Positions 32,606 through 41,312 of a stretch of 64,000 nt of DNA are shown piece after piece (position 1 is the stretch's first letter; the number at the start of each line of letters is the position of its first letter). The position numbers were made by a program, and so were the translations under genes. Origin of the DNA: Firmicutes bacterium UBA6806 (GTDB lineage: Bacteria > Bacillota > Clostridia > Peptostreptococcales > Acidaminobacteraceae). The notes beneath the pieces were generated by a model. The model was not told where the DNA came from. It did not search any database and saw only the letters and a list, made by a program, of their open reading frames with translations. The DNA is taken from positions 1-64,000 of the forward strand of contig DKFC01000020.1 in assembly GCA_002452745.1 (NCBI GenBank), given 5' to 3'.

Positions 32606-33151
32606 ATGAATATGATGAAAATATATACTAAAACAGGTGACAAAGGGCAAACCAGCTTATACGACGGCACTAGAGTTCCAAAATTTGATATTCGGGTCGA
32701 AAGTTATGGCACGGTGGATGAGCTCAACTCCAATATAGGTGTCTCTAGGCAATTTTGTGAAAATGATGAAATCAAAGAAAAACTGCTAAAGATTCAAAGA
32801 ACACTCTTCAATGTAGCGGGTGAACTAGCAACCGTTGACGGCGGGAATTTCCCAGAAAAAGTAAGTGAAGAAGACATCACATGGCTGGAAAACCTCATCG
32901 ACTTTTACTTGGATCAAATGAATCGAGACGATGCCTTCCAATTTATCATCCCCGGCAGCAACCCTTTTAGTGCACATCTCCACGTCACAAGGACTGTATG
33001 CCGGCGAGCTGAAAGGCGAATTTTAAAGTTGTCAACTCAAGCGGAAATTAGACCGACTCTGATCAAATATGTCAATCGACTCTCCGATGCCCTCTATACA
33101 CTGGCTCGTTTTTCAGAAACCGATCTGATTCTCGTTGACTTTATCAAATAG
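32606..33151 (+). CDS. ATP:cob(I)alamin adenosyltransferase, PduO type
   Basis: Adds the adenosyl group to cobalamin to give coenzyme B12. Signatures: IYTKTGDKGQTSLYDGTRVPK (the ATP-binding N-terminus), ESYGTVDELNSNIGVSR, and the C-terminal CRRAERRILKLSTQAE and LSDALYTLARF. About 180 residues, usual for PduO. The family begins at MKIYTKTGD, so the start is one of the closely spaced ATG codons at 32606, 32612 or 32615; a longer GTG-initiated frame from 32564 has no ribosome site. The nearest good AAAGGAG (32578-32584) is about 21 bases upstream, unusually far. No B12-dependent enzyme or cobalamin gene is adjacent. Confidence 0.9.
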   Translation: MNMMKIYTKTGDKGQTSLYDGTRVPKFDIRVESYGTVDELNSNIGVSRQFCENDEIKEKLLKIQRTLFNVAGELATVDGGNFPEKVSEEDITWLENLIDFYLDQMNRDDAFQFIIPGSNPFSAHLHVTRTVCRRAERRILKLSTQAEIRPTLIKYVNRLSDALYTLARFSETDLILVDFIK

Positions 33152-33214
33152 ATTGAATGGAATGAATCGGGGTAAATGAGTAATAAGCAACTGATATGAA
33201 AGGAAGGTATTTCT

Positions 33215-34099
33215 ATGGAACGGATGAAGGGAATGCTCTTCGGTTCATTTGTTGGTGATGCTTTTGCATTGAATGTTCACTGGGTATATGACACCGATAA
33301 ACTAGCGATTGAAGCAAGTTCACAAACAGATTATGCAGAACCATCTAAAAGTCTATTTCATTCACATAAGCACAAAGGCGATTTTACCCACTATGGTGAC
33401 CAGAGTCTCTTGCTTTTAAAGAGCATCTCTGCCAACAAGGGATTCGATTTAGAGATATTTAAAACCAATTGGCTAAGTTTTATGAAGAATTATGAAGGTT
33501 ATCAAGATCACGCTACAAAGGAAAGCCTTGCTCTTTTGGACAATCGAAGCAATACCGGTTCTTCATCAGATGAGCTTGGCGGCTTTTCAAGGTGTTTTCC
33601 CCTGATTTATTACCATTTTGACGATCCAAAGCTCCATCAGCTTGTGGAAGCTCAAACCCGCATGACCCATGATGATGAATCACTGATTCGAATGAGTCAT
33701 TTTATAACCGATTTAATCCTCGAACTCATCATTGGCAAATCTTTGGAAACAGCTATTCAATTGACACTTGAAAAACATCCCGAATTTGACGAACTATTCA
33801 AGCGCATTCAGGCAAACCTAGGTCAAGATACTGTCAGTTTTGTCAAGGATATCGGTCAAAGCTGTACCAGTGAATACGCGTTTCCAGCCGCGCTGTATCT
33901 AAGCATAAAATATCAAAATAACTTTTTAGAAGCTCTGCGATACAACAATCTCTGTGGCGGTGACTCTGCAAGCAGGGGCATGCTCATTGGCGCACTGCTG
34001 GGTCTTTTAAATGGTTATCATGAAATTCCACCCTATTTAGTGGAACACTTAAATGCAAGGGACACTCTTGAGAGTTTCAGCGAACACAAGCGTCTTTAA
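33215..34099 (+). CDS. ADP-ribosylglycohydrolase-fold protein with altered metal motifs
   Basis: A 294-residue all-helical protein of the DraG/ARH family. The opening MKGMLFGSFVGDAFALNVHWVYD and the closing GGDSASRGMLIGALLGLLNGYHEIP match the family frame. However the N-terminal T-D-D metal motif reads THYGDQS, and the C-terminal GGDTDT-type motif reads GGDSAS, so key metal-binding aspartates are replaced. Removal of ADP-ribose by the classic two-metal mechanism is therefore doubtful; a changed activity or a structural (crystallin J1-like) role is possible. It starts behind AAAGGAAGG, 63 bp after the adenosyltransferase gene. Confidence 0.75.
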   Translation: MERMKGMLFGSFVGDAFALNVHWVYDTDKLAIEASSQTDYAEPSKSLFHSHKHKGDFTHYGDQSLLLLKSISANKGFDLEIFKTNWLSFMKNYEGYQDHATKESLALLDNRSNTGSSSDELGGFSRCFPLIYYHFDDPKLHQLVEAQTRMTHDDESLIRMSHFITDLILELIIGKSLETAIQLTLEKHPEFDELFKRIQANLGQDTVSFVKDIGQSCTSEYAFPAALYLSIKYQNNFLEALRYNNLCGGDSASRGMLIGALLGLLNGYHEIPPYLVEHLNARDTLESFSEHKRL

Positions 34100-34124
34100 T
34101 TCAATAAAACGAGGTATCCATTTT

Positions 34125-34156
34125 GCAAAATTACTTGCGCAATGACGTAAATAAAA
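34125..34156. repeat. First copy of an imperfect dyad-bearing repeat
   Basis: About 32 bases ending in TGCGCAATGACGTAAATAAA, 25 bp past the stop of the preceding gene. A similar stretch recurs at 35235-35267 after the next gene, with the core GCGCAATGrCGyAAA conserved. Each core can form a small hairpin, and each directly precedes a strong terminator hairpin. Confidence 0.45.
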
Positions 34157-34192
34157 CCATGTTGGTTAACTGAATTAACAACATGGTTTTTT
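34153..34192 (+). terminator. Rho-independent terminator after the glycohydrolase-fold gene
   Basis: AAAACCATGTTG (34153-34164) pairs with CAACATGGTTTT (34179-34190), extended by TTAA/TTAA, and is followed by TTTTTT on the plus strand. The minus strand also has TTTTATTT, so it could work both ways. Confidence 0.85.
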
Positions 34193-34283
34193 GCGTCTTC
34201 AGCTCAATTATTTACAGAGAATTTACCTTTTGACGAAAATTTAGGCGTATAATGGGTATATAGTTATTGAAACGAGGTATCTT

Positions 34284-35198
34284 ATGTTTACTACACAACG
34301 ACTCAACCAAGCCTATGAAACTGCCCATAGAATTTCCTATGACAAAAATTCAAAGTTTATTTTGTTCAGTGACGTCCACCGAGGTGACAACAGCATCTCA
34401 GATGAATTTGCACATAATCAAAACATCTATTATTTTGCACTTCAATATTACTATAATGAGGGCTTCACATACGTTGAAGCTGGAGATGGTGATGAACTCT
34501 GGGAACACAGTAAATTTGATGTAATTCGCTATGCCCATAGTGATGTGTTCATGTTGCTCAGGGATTTTTATCTAAACAATCGTTTTGTCATGCTCTTTGG
34601 GAATCACAACAACACCTTCCGAAACCTAAACACGATTCAAAACAACCTCTTTCACTTTTATGATGAATACGAAGAATTTTTCAATCAACTCTTTCCCAAT
34701 ATACGCGTCCACGAATCCGTCATCCTAGAAAACAGAGAACTCGATCAGGAGATTCTCGTCGTACATGGGCATCAAGGTGACTTTATCAATGACCAGATAT
34801 GGCCTATCATGCGCTTTTTAAGCCGACATTTCTGGCGGTATTTTCATATTATTGGCTTTAGAAATCCCGCCAGCCCAGCCAAGAATATCCACAAACGGCA
34901 TAAGATTGAAAAAAACTATACCAAATGGATTCAGCATTCTCGCAAGATACTGATTGCAGGGCACACACACCGTCCCAAATACCCTAAGAGCTATGAACTC
35001 CCCTATTTTAACACGGGTTGCTGTATACACCCTCGCAACATAACCGGGCTTGAAATTCAAAACAACGAAATCGCCATGGTGGAATGGCGTATTATGCCGA
35101 ATGCCTCTGGAACGCTCCAAATAAAGAGACGTGTCACACGTGGCCCAATGCCCATTGAGTCTTTTATGTTGCGTGACTCCGAAACTGCTTCTAAGTGA
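34284..35198 (+). CDS. Calcineurin-like metallophosphoesterase
   Basis: A 304-residue cytoplasmic phosphoesterase with all five metal motifs in order: FSDVHRGD, AGDGDELWE (GDxxD-type), GNHNNTFRN, VVHGHQGDFIND and IAGHTHRP. An insertion of about 60 residues rich in Phe and Asn (about 110-150) lies before the HGHQGD motif. The spacing is unlike cyclic-nucleotide or serine/threonine phosphatases and closer to stand-alone UDP-diacylglucosamine-hydrolase-like members, so the substrate remains open. Starts behind ACGAGGT and has its own transcript. Confidence 0.85.
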   Translation: MFTTQRLNQAYETAHRISYDKNSKFILFSDVHRGDNSISDEFAHNQNIYYFALQYYYNEGFTYVEAGDGDELWEHSKFDVIRYAHSDVFMLLRDFYLNNRFVMLFGNHNNTFRNLNTIQNNLFHFYDEYEEFFNQLFPNIRVHESVILENRELDQEILVVHGHQGDFINDQIWPIMRFLSRHFWRYFHIIGFRNPASPAKNIHKRHKIEKNYTKWIQHSRKILIAGHTHRPKYPKSYELPYFNTGCCIHPRNITGLEIQNNEIAMVEWRIMPNASGTLQIKRRVTRGPMPIESFMLRDSETASK

Positions 35199-35234
35199 CA
35201 ATAAAAACGTTGGACATTAGGCCTTTCGTTCTTT

Positions 35235-35267
35235 GCCAGATTGCCCGCGCAATGGCGCAAAAATAAA
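35235..35267. repeat. Second copy of the imperfect dyad-bearing repeat
   Basis: Related to 34125-34156 (about three quarters of positions alike by eye). The core GCGCAATGGCGC is a perfect 4-bp-arm hairpin here. It lies between the stop of the phosphoesterase gene and the convergent HD-GYP terminator. Confidence 0.45.
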
Positions 35268-35293
35268 GATGCGTTTATTGAAAACGCATCTTT
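35259..35293 (-). terminator. Terminator overlapping the HD-GYP stop codon
   Basis: AAAGATGCGTTT (35265-35276) and AAACGCATCTTT (35282-35293) pair perfectly. The stem contains the last codons of the gene and the TAA stop sits in the hairpin. The minus strand continues ATTTTTG. Confidence 0.85.
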
Positions 35294-37101
35294 TGATATA
35301 AGCTCGAAAATTCAAGTTCATGCTTTAAAAGACAATCAACCATCTCTGGGTCGAAATGTCTACCCCTTCCTTCTTTTATGATTTCCATCGCCTCATAGTA
35401 ACTAAACGCCTTTTTATAAGGCCTTTCTGAAGTCAAGGCATCGAACACATCTGCCAGCGCCACAATTCTAGCTGAAATTGGTATATTATGACCAGATAAC
35501 CCCTCTGGATAACCGCTACCATCAAATTTTTCATGATGTGATTTTGTAATCTCCATCGCTATTTTGAAAAAATCACTTCGGTTAAAAAGTGTGCTTGAAG
35601 ACATATCCCTCAAGATATTGTATCCAATTGTAGTATGAGTCTTCATCACATCAAATTCTGATTCTGTGAGCTTGCCCGGCTTGCCTAGGATACTGTCTCC
35701 AATACCGACCTTGCCAATATCGTGAAGGGCACTGAATTTGTAAACTTGCTCTATGAAATTTTCATCGAGTGTCTGTATGAAATGCTTGTCATCAAATAGG
35801 ATTCCAGCAATAAACTTGGAATATTGACTCATTCGGTCAATATGATCTCCAGTCACATGATCCTTCGATTCCACAATGCCTGCAAATCCCTTCACCGATG
35901 CCAAAATCAGTTCATCATAGACAAAGCTCTTTTCAAACGAAATCGCAAGCGCGTTTGCAATGTTGGATAGAAAGTGGATATGACTTATATTGTAGGCGTT
36001 TTTTTCCTTCGATGAAAAGAAGATAACGCCCACCACCTTTTTTTCCACTGCCAATGGGATAGTGATGCTAGACTGTAACCCCTCTGCCACAATGAGCCTG
36101 GTGGATTCTGAATGCGGCTTGTCCTTTAAATACTGCTGTAAATCATTTAAAATCCTGTATTCATTGGTTCTAATCACATCTGCAAGAGTTGAGTGTTCCA
36201 ATTTTTCCTGATAGTTTCTCCCCAGCAGAATCGGATGATCCGCCCTCGCCCTAAGTGCCATAATTTTCTTGCCATCTTCACTGATGATGGCAATTCCAAT
36301 TCGATTGTAAGGAATAAACGGCTTGCAGGCGTTAAAAACGTATTGAAGAACTTCATCAAAACCCGTCTGCGCATATATTTTATTGTTTAAATCGCTGATT
36401 ACACTGATTTTCTGAGTGTATCCGTTGTAGTATTCTGCAAGCTCTGTGAGTGCATTAAAGCCCTTCATCTCCATATCTGAATTACTGAGAATATTGGTTT
36501 CCGTCCGCTTCTTTAAATCGTTTTTAAACTCTCTAATGGGTTTTAAAACGTCTTTTTGAATAGTCCACAAAATCCCTGAAATACCACCTATGATTCCTAG
36601 GATAATAATATAACCTATGTACTTTAGGTTTGTGTTGATTTGTCTAATTTCTGAAACAATTGCCTGCTTCACAATTTGATTTTGATTCAATAGATTTTCA
36701 AACGATCCGGTCATGCCCTCCACGCTGCTGAGCTGATATGTCTTTGGAAATCTCAGAGCTGATTTTATCTTAACATAGATGAGATCGTAATCGCTGTAAA
36801 GTGATTGAACCGCTGGAAACTGTCCTGATATAAAGGCATCTCGATTCGCCTCCAAATGCGCCACTTCTTCCTTTATTGCATTGCGGTAATCGTCTGACAT
36901 ATCCTTTTGGGCAAAATAGGCAAAGTAGTTCTTTTGAATATCGCTTATGGTATTCTGAGTATCTATTGTAATACTCACCAAATGATTATACGCTATGATC
37001 TTCTTGTTGAGAAATGACATGACAAAAAAACCACTAAAAACAACAATCATACTGATTACAATAATCAGTGCAATCTTTTTTTCAAATTTCATGAACTTCA
37101 T
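35275..37101 (-). CDS. GAF-HD-GYP cyclic-di-GMP phosphodiesterase
   Basis: About 608 residues. Transmembrane segments at about 8-28 and 160-180 enclose a helical extracytoplasmic sensor, a HAMP-like linker and a GAF domain (about 240-390) follow, then the HD-GYP domain from about 410. The catalytic HD pair is H460/D461 in SALHDIGKVG, and GYP is at 530-532 in SHHEKFDGSGYPEGL. These motifs mark active cyclic di-GMP phosphodiesterases that yield GMP or pGpG. The start is the internal ATG behind AAGGAG. The last residues are encoded within the terminator stem. Confidence 0.92.
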   Translation of the reverse strand: MKFMKFEKKIALIIVISMIVVFSGFFVMSFLNKKIIAYNHLVSITIDTQNTISDIQKNYFAYFAQKDMSDDYRNAIKEEVAHLEANRDAFISGQFPAVQSLYSDYDLIYVKIKSALRFPKTYQLSSVEGMTGSFENLLNQNQIVKQAIVSEIRQINTNLKYIGYIIILGIIGGISGILWTIQKDVLKPIREFKNDLKKRTETNILSNSDMEMKGFNALTELAEYYNGYTQKISVISDLNNKIYAQTGFDEVLQYVFNACKPFIPYNRIGIAIISEDGKKIMALRARADHPILLGRNYQEKLEHSTLADVIRTNEYRILNDLQQYLKDKPHSESTRLIVAEGLQSSITIPLAVEKKVVGVIFFSSKEKNAYNISHIHFLSNIANALAISFEKSFVYDELILASVKGFAGIVESKDHVTGDHIDRMSQYSKFIAGILFDDKHFIQTLDENFIEQVYKFSALHDIGKVGIGDSILGKPGKLTESEFDVMKTHTTIGYNILRDMSSSTLFNRSDFFKIAMEITKSHHEKFDGSGYPEGLSGHNIPISARIVALADVFDALTSERPYKKAFSYYEAMEIIKEGRGRHFDPEMVDCLLKHELEFSSLYQKMRFQ

Positions 37102-37186
37102 AAATGACTCCTTATAATACACTCATAAATCATTATACATCTTTTACCCACTTCTATCAAAGACAATTCAACTGTCTTTTAAACAT

Positions 37187-37228
37187 AAAAAACGCGGAAT
37201 CAAATTGGATTTAACCATTTGATTCCGC
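37187..37228 (-). terminator. Rho-independent terminator after the membrane-anchored protein gene
   Basis: GCGGAATCAAATTGG (37194-37208) pairs with CCATTTGATTCCGC (37215-37228), and the minus strand continues GTTTTTTATG. Confidence 0.88.
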
Positions 37229-37253
37229 ATTCCTATCAAGCTGTCTATTCAGC

Positions 37254-38624
37254 TTAATATTGTCCTAACATTGAATTGATAATCATGTCTTTATTCGTAA
37301 GAACAAAGTCAAGAGAATCAATAATTTGACTCTTTTCATCATCTGGAAGAACATCTGCTTTTGATTTAATATCATCAATTGTCTTTGCAAGCGCTTCACT
37401 TGAAAGTAATGTATCTAAGCCAGTTTGAATCATATCTTGTCCGATTTCAGTTGCATAATCTGTGTCTTCAATCATTTGAGCTATTGAAATTTTGTTCTCA
37501 GCACTAAAAGTTTCATCAAATTTAACGTCATCGCCATACGCATTGTAGACAACTGTCTCATCCACAACGACACCATTTGCACCGCCAATTAAGTGATATT
37601 GTCTGAGTTTGAAATCTTTATCAATTGCAAAGTTGAATTCATAGTTGAAATTCATGTCTTCAATTTGAGCCATGTTTGATTGGAGTTCTTCGTAAGTGCT
37701 AATCATCTCGTCAAACATGCTATCCCAATTTGTATCAAATTCGTCATTGAGTTGGTCTATTGCCTCTTGAATATCTGCTTCTTCAAGACCCATCAATTCA
37801 TAGTCGCCTGAAGATTGAACCAAAGTTAACGCTTCAGTTGCCTTAGCTTTTGCAAATGTCTTCACGTTTTCATCTGCCTTTGCAGTTTTAAACAACTGAA
37901 GGTATAAGTCAATGACTTGGTCAAATTTAATTGACACTTGGAGATTGTCACAGCTAAGTGTTTTACCATCAGCCAGTGTCACATCCACTTTACCAGTATT
38001 TTTAAGGTCTGCAAGGAACAATCTCAACAGATCTTCATATGGTTTTGAGTTCTCTAAAATTGCCTTGTAGTTTGGATCGTTTTCAACATCTAAAAGCGCC
38101 CAGTATTTGTCCCAGTTAACTTGTGTTAAATCAATGTCGCTTTCATCTTTAATCATTTTGAAAAGTTCATCTTTGTTCATTGTCAAAGCTTTTTCATAAG
38201 TTCCAGGGAATCTCATGAACATTTCATTGTTTACATAGCCAAACTCTGTTTTTAACAATGAGTTATCTTGGTAATTAAAGCCTATGTTCTCATAAAGATT
38301 AAATACTTTATTCTCCAAGTCTGCTTTAAACTTAATTCTTCCGTCAAAATTGATATCATTGACGATGCCTTTGACAAAAGTAGCCATTGCATCTGGATCA
38401 CTCGACATGTATGTAGTCATCTCTGAGAGTGTTTGATCATCCATGCTAAAAGAGCCTTTGAGTGATGCGTCCACTGCATTGCCTTGGCTTTTAGATGATG
38501 CGTAAATTAAGTAGCCAATAGGGTCATTCTTGATCATTTGTTCTTTCACAATTGGATATCCAACGCCAACTGCTACGATACAAATAGCCACCACGACGAT
38601 TGCGATTATTGCTTTCTTGTTCAT
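37254..38624 (-). CDS. Large membrane-anchored extracytoplasmic protein of unknown function
   Basis: About 456 residues: an uncleaved-looking N-terminal anchor (residues 4-22, AIIAIVVVAICIVAVGVGY) followed by an acidic extracytoplasmic region rich in Asp, Glu, Asn and Thr. The start is the internal ATG behind AGGAGG. Segments such as TLADGKTLSCDNLQVSIKFDQVIDLYLQLFKT suggest alternating beta and helix, similar in layout to several clostridial cell-surface proteins of unknown role. I see no catalytic motif and no repeat. It is monocistronic, with an extended -10 promoter and a strong terminator. Confidence 0.65.
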   Translation of the reverse strand: MNKKAIIAIVVVAICIVAVGVGYPIVKEQMIKNDPIGYLIYASSKSQGNAVDASLKGSFSMDDQTLSEMTTYMSSDPDAMATFVKGIVNDINFDGRIKFKADLENKVFNLYENIGFNYQDNSLLKTEFGYVNNEMFMRFPGTYEKALTMNKDELFKMIKDESDIDLTQVNWDKYWALLDVENDPNYKAILENSKPYEDLLRLFLADLKNTGKVDVTLADGKTLSCDNLQVSIKFDQVIDLYLQLFKTAKADENVKTFAKAKATEALTLVQSSGDYELMGLEEADIQEAIDQLNDEFDTNWDSMFDEMISTYEELQSNMAQIEDMNFNYEFNFAIDKDFKLRQYHLIGGANGVVVDETVVYNAYGDDVKFDETFSAENKISIAQMIEDTDYATEIGQDMIQTGLDTLLSSEALAKTIDDIKSKADVLPDDEKSQIIDSLDFVLTNKDMIINSMLGQY

Positions 38625-38688
38625 TATTCCTCCTACTTTGTTCCCCAGTGAATATTCATACACTAAGGGTTCATTTTGATACTACATG

Positions 38689-38697
38689 AGTATAGCA
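38689..38697 (-). promoter_or_regulatory. Extended -10 promoter of the membrane-anchored protein gene
   Basis: TGCTATACT on the minus strand (TGn plus TATACT), 65 bp before the start; the -35 region is poor, as usual for this class. Confidence 0.55.
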
Positions 38698-38822
38698 CAA
38701 TTTTTTCGGAAAAGTCTTAAAAGAACATTAAAAAAACATGTGATTTTTTGAGGATTTATCAGTATTTTGTTAACTTGTAGCGTTTTTTAACAATGTTCAC
38801 AGAACCCTCACACAAATGGTTG

Positions 38823-41234
38823 TTATTGTTCTTTTTTTAGTTCAAAATGAGCGACGAACGCTTCAAATGCTTCTGGTGATAGTGGTTTTGAAAAATAATA
38901 GCCCTGATACCGATCGCAGTTCATACCTTCGAGAATCTCAAATTGCTCCCGCTCTTCAATCCCTTCCGCTATGACTTTTAAATTTAATAAATGACCGACG
39001 TTTATCATGAGTTCCACAAGTCCAAGCATTTTGTCATTTTGTCCAAGGGTTTTTACAAACGTCTTGTCTATTTTCACGACTTCCACGGGCAGCTGGCCAA
39101 GATGTTTTAGCGATGAATACCCCGTTCCAAAGTCATCCAGTTCAAGCAGAATTCCATGTTCACTTATCTTGGATAGATTGGCCTGTACACCCTCCAAGTA
39201 TTTTGAGATGGCTGTCTCAGTGATTTCAAAGGAAACCAACCCCTCTAGGGATTTGTGCTGGTGGTAAATCTCTATAATCTCGTCCACAATCGGCTCGCTC
39301 ATCAAATCCAAGAAGGAGAGATTTATAGAAATTCTAATTCTCCTGTTGTACATTTCGTTGAGCTCCTCAGCATATTTGAGCGCCTTAATCATAACATTTT
39401 GGTCAATTTGGTGGATAATGCCCAAATCCTCTGCAATTGGAATAAACTCATCTGGTGGAATCATGCCGAGTTCGGGGTGTGAAAGCCGTACAAGCGCTTC
39501 CATACCAACGACTTGCCCCTTCTCAATTTGAGGTTGATATACCACTGTAAACAAGTCTTCTGAAATGGCCTTGAACAAATAGTTGGAGACCTGTTTCACA
39601 AACGTCTTATGTTCATAAAAAATGGTGTTGAAGGCCTCAAGCCTTCCAACAATTTTATGCTCCACGCAGTACTCGTAGCTGACTTCTATATGTTCCATGA
39701 TTTCTTCAATTGTCAAGTTGCCTTCATTTAAGCAAAACGGATACATGAGACTTATGTTGATATTGTAGTTTCCAATAAAAATATCGGTTTCATAGCACTG
39801 ATTAAGTGTCTTGATTTTGGATTTCAATGCCGCCATCTGATTTTCTGAATCTTCTATGAGCACGCCAAATACGCCTGGTCTAATATGACTATAGGTCAGC
39901 ACATTGTCGAAAATTTGATGAATATTGATTCCAAGCTGATACTGAACAATTTCGGCAATCTTACTTCCGTAGATGGCTGACAAATGGCTAAAGTCATAGA
40001 TTCCTACATAAAGCAGCATCATATTCGACTCAGGCTTTTGAAGCAGTGCTTGCACGGCCTCCACAAAGTAGTCCTCGTTCAGAAAACCTGTTACAGGATC
40101 GTGAAATGCATAAAATTCCACTTTTTCCTGTTCAATTTTCCGTTGATTGATATCTAAGATAGAGCCTGTTATTCTCATGAGCTTGCCAAACTCATCTTTT
40201 TCTGCAATTGCCTTGAACTGAACCCATCTATAAACTTCATCAGAACATAAGATTTGAAGTTCTCTCGACAGTATTTCTCCCTGTTTCCACTTTTCCTTAT
40301 CTTCAAAATATGTCTGAATTTCCTCATTGTCTTCACCAAGTCTATGGAAAAAACTTCTTGTAACCTGCTCAGAAGACGCTTCCTCGTATCCAAATATTTC
40401 ACAAAATCGGTTTGATACAAACCACGCTTTGGTCACAGGATAGTAGTCAAAAAAACCCTCTTCACCAGCGGTGATAACCCGTCCGTATCTTTTCTCACTC
40501 TCTTCTAGTTTCCATCTATAATCGTTTAATTCGTCATAATTTATTTGAAGGGTTTCTTCGGCGGCGGCCATCTCTTCATAAAGCGCTCTAATCTCTTCAT
40601 TTTGAGCCTCTAAGTCTGTTTTCGATACCAAAAGTGCAGTGATATAGCCCTCATTGGAAATTTCCCGCTTGATGATGCTCGCCAGCAAGATCATTAAGAG
40701 CATGTATTGAAACGATTCTAAGAGGGTATATTTTTGCATCTCCACCAGTTTGTCATACTCAGGAAAAATCACTGTTGAAGCCATGTTTAAAAGGATGCTG
40801 TTCAGCACTGAAACAATTGCAATCACACGGTATGAAGGCGTCTCTACTTTAAATTTAAGCAGTCTCATAAGAATCGTGGTCGTCCCTATGAGCATGCCGC
40901 CGAGGAGCAAATATAAGATAATGGCTGCTCGACCAAGCGCCAACATGTAAATTGCCATGACAAGAAACGTAATGACGCCTGAGATTGGACCAAAAAACAG
41001 TGTTGAAATGGTTATCATAACAAATTTACCATCTCCAACGGTTCCAAATTTGAGCAACATTAATACGCTATTGGTCAAAATGCCTCCAAAGCCAAATGCC
41101 ACACCATAAATTATTTCCTGTACTTTCTGAGGCCTCTTTTTGTACTTCTGATACCCTCTGAGAATGAGAAAAACATATACAAAGAGTAAACAGTAAATTA
41201 AAAAAGAGTAGATTGTGTAATAGATTCCAGACAT
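38823..41234 (-). CDS. 5TM-PAS-degenerate GGDEF-EAL cyclic-di-GMP phosphodiesterase
   Basis: About 803 residues. The N-terminal 190 residues contain five to six transmembrane segments of the LytS-like 5TM receptor type (GFGGILTNSVLMLL ... GPISGVITFLVMAIY). A coiled coil and a PAS domain (about 250-370) follow, then a GGDEF-fold domain whose signature is replaced by RPGVF, so it cannot make cyclic di-GMP. The EAL domain has an intact EAL at about 579-581 and the loop DDFGTGYSSLKHL, so it should degrade cyclic di-GMP. The ATG start is preferred over the GTG three codons upstream because GAGGGGTGAGG precedes it. Confidence 0.9.
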   Translation of the reverse strand: MSGIYYTIYSFLIYCLLFVYVFLILRGYQKYKKRPQKVQEIIYGVAFGFGGILTNSVLMLLKFGTVGDGKFVMITISTLFFGPISGVITFLVMAIYMLALGRAAIILYLLLGGMLIGTTTILMRLLKFKVETPSYRVIAIVSVLNSILLNMASTVIFPEYDKLVEMQKYTLLESFQYMLLMILLASIIKREISNEGYITALLVSKTDLEAQNEEIRALYEEMAAAEETLQINYDELNDYRWKLEESEKRYGRVITAGEEGFFDYYPVTKAWFVSNRFCEIFGYEEASSEQVTRSFFHRLGEDNEEIQTYFEDKEKWKQGEILSRELQILCSDEVYRWVQFKAIAEKDEFGKLMRITGSILDINQRKIEQEKVEFYAFHDPVTGFLNEDYFVEAVQALLQKPESNMMLLYVGIYDFSHLSAIYGSKIAEIVQYQLGINIHQIFDNVLTYSHIRPGVFGVLIEDSENQMAALKSKIKTLNQCYETDIFIGNYNINISLMYPFCLNEGNLTIEEIMEHIEVSYEYCVEHKIVGRLEAFNTIFYEHKTFVKQVSNYLFKAISEDLFTVVYQPQIEKGQVVGMEALVRLSHPELGMIPPDEFIPIAEDLGIIHQIDQNVMIKALKYAEELNEMYNRRIRISINLSFLDLMSEPIVDEIIEIYHQHKSLEGLVSFEITETAISKYLEGVQANLSKISEHGILLELDDFGTGYSSLKHLGQLPVEVVKIDKTFVKTLGQNDKMLGLVELMINVGHLLNLKVIAEGIEEREQFEILEGMNCDRYQGYYFSKPLSPEAFEAFVAHFELKKEQ

Positions 41235-41312
41235 AAGCCTCACCCCTCAAACGTCTTATAATACTATTAACAATTTACCCTTTTATCTTTTAAATACGCT
41301 CTCTAGTTTCGA

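Noticed and set aside
38625..38822. Cyclic-di-GMP riboswitch near the cyclic-di-GMP genes
   Set aside because: No GEMM-type core sequence is visible here or in the other intergenic gaps of the cyclic-di-GMP genes.
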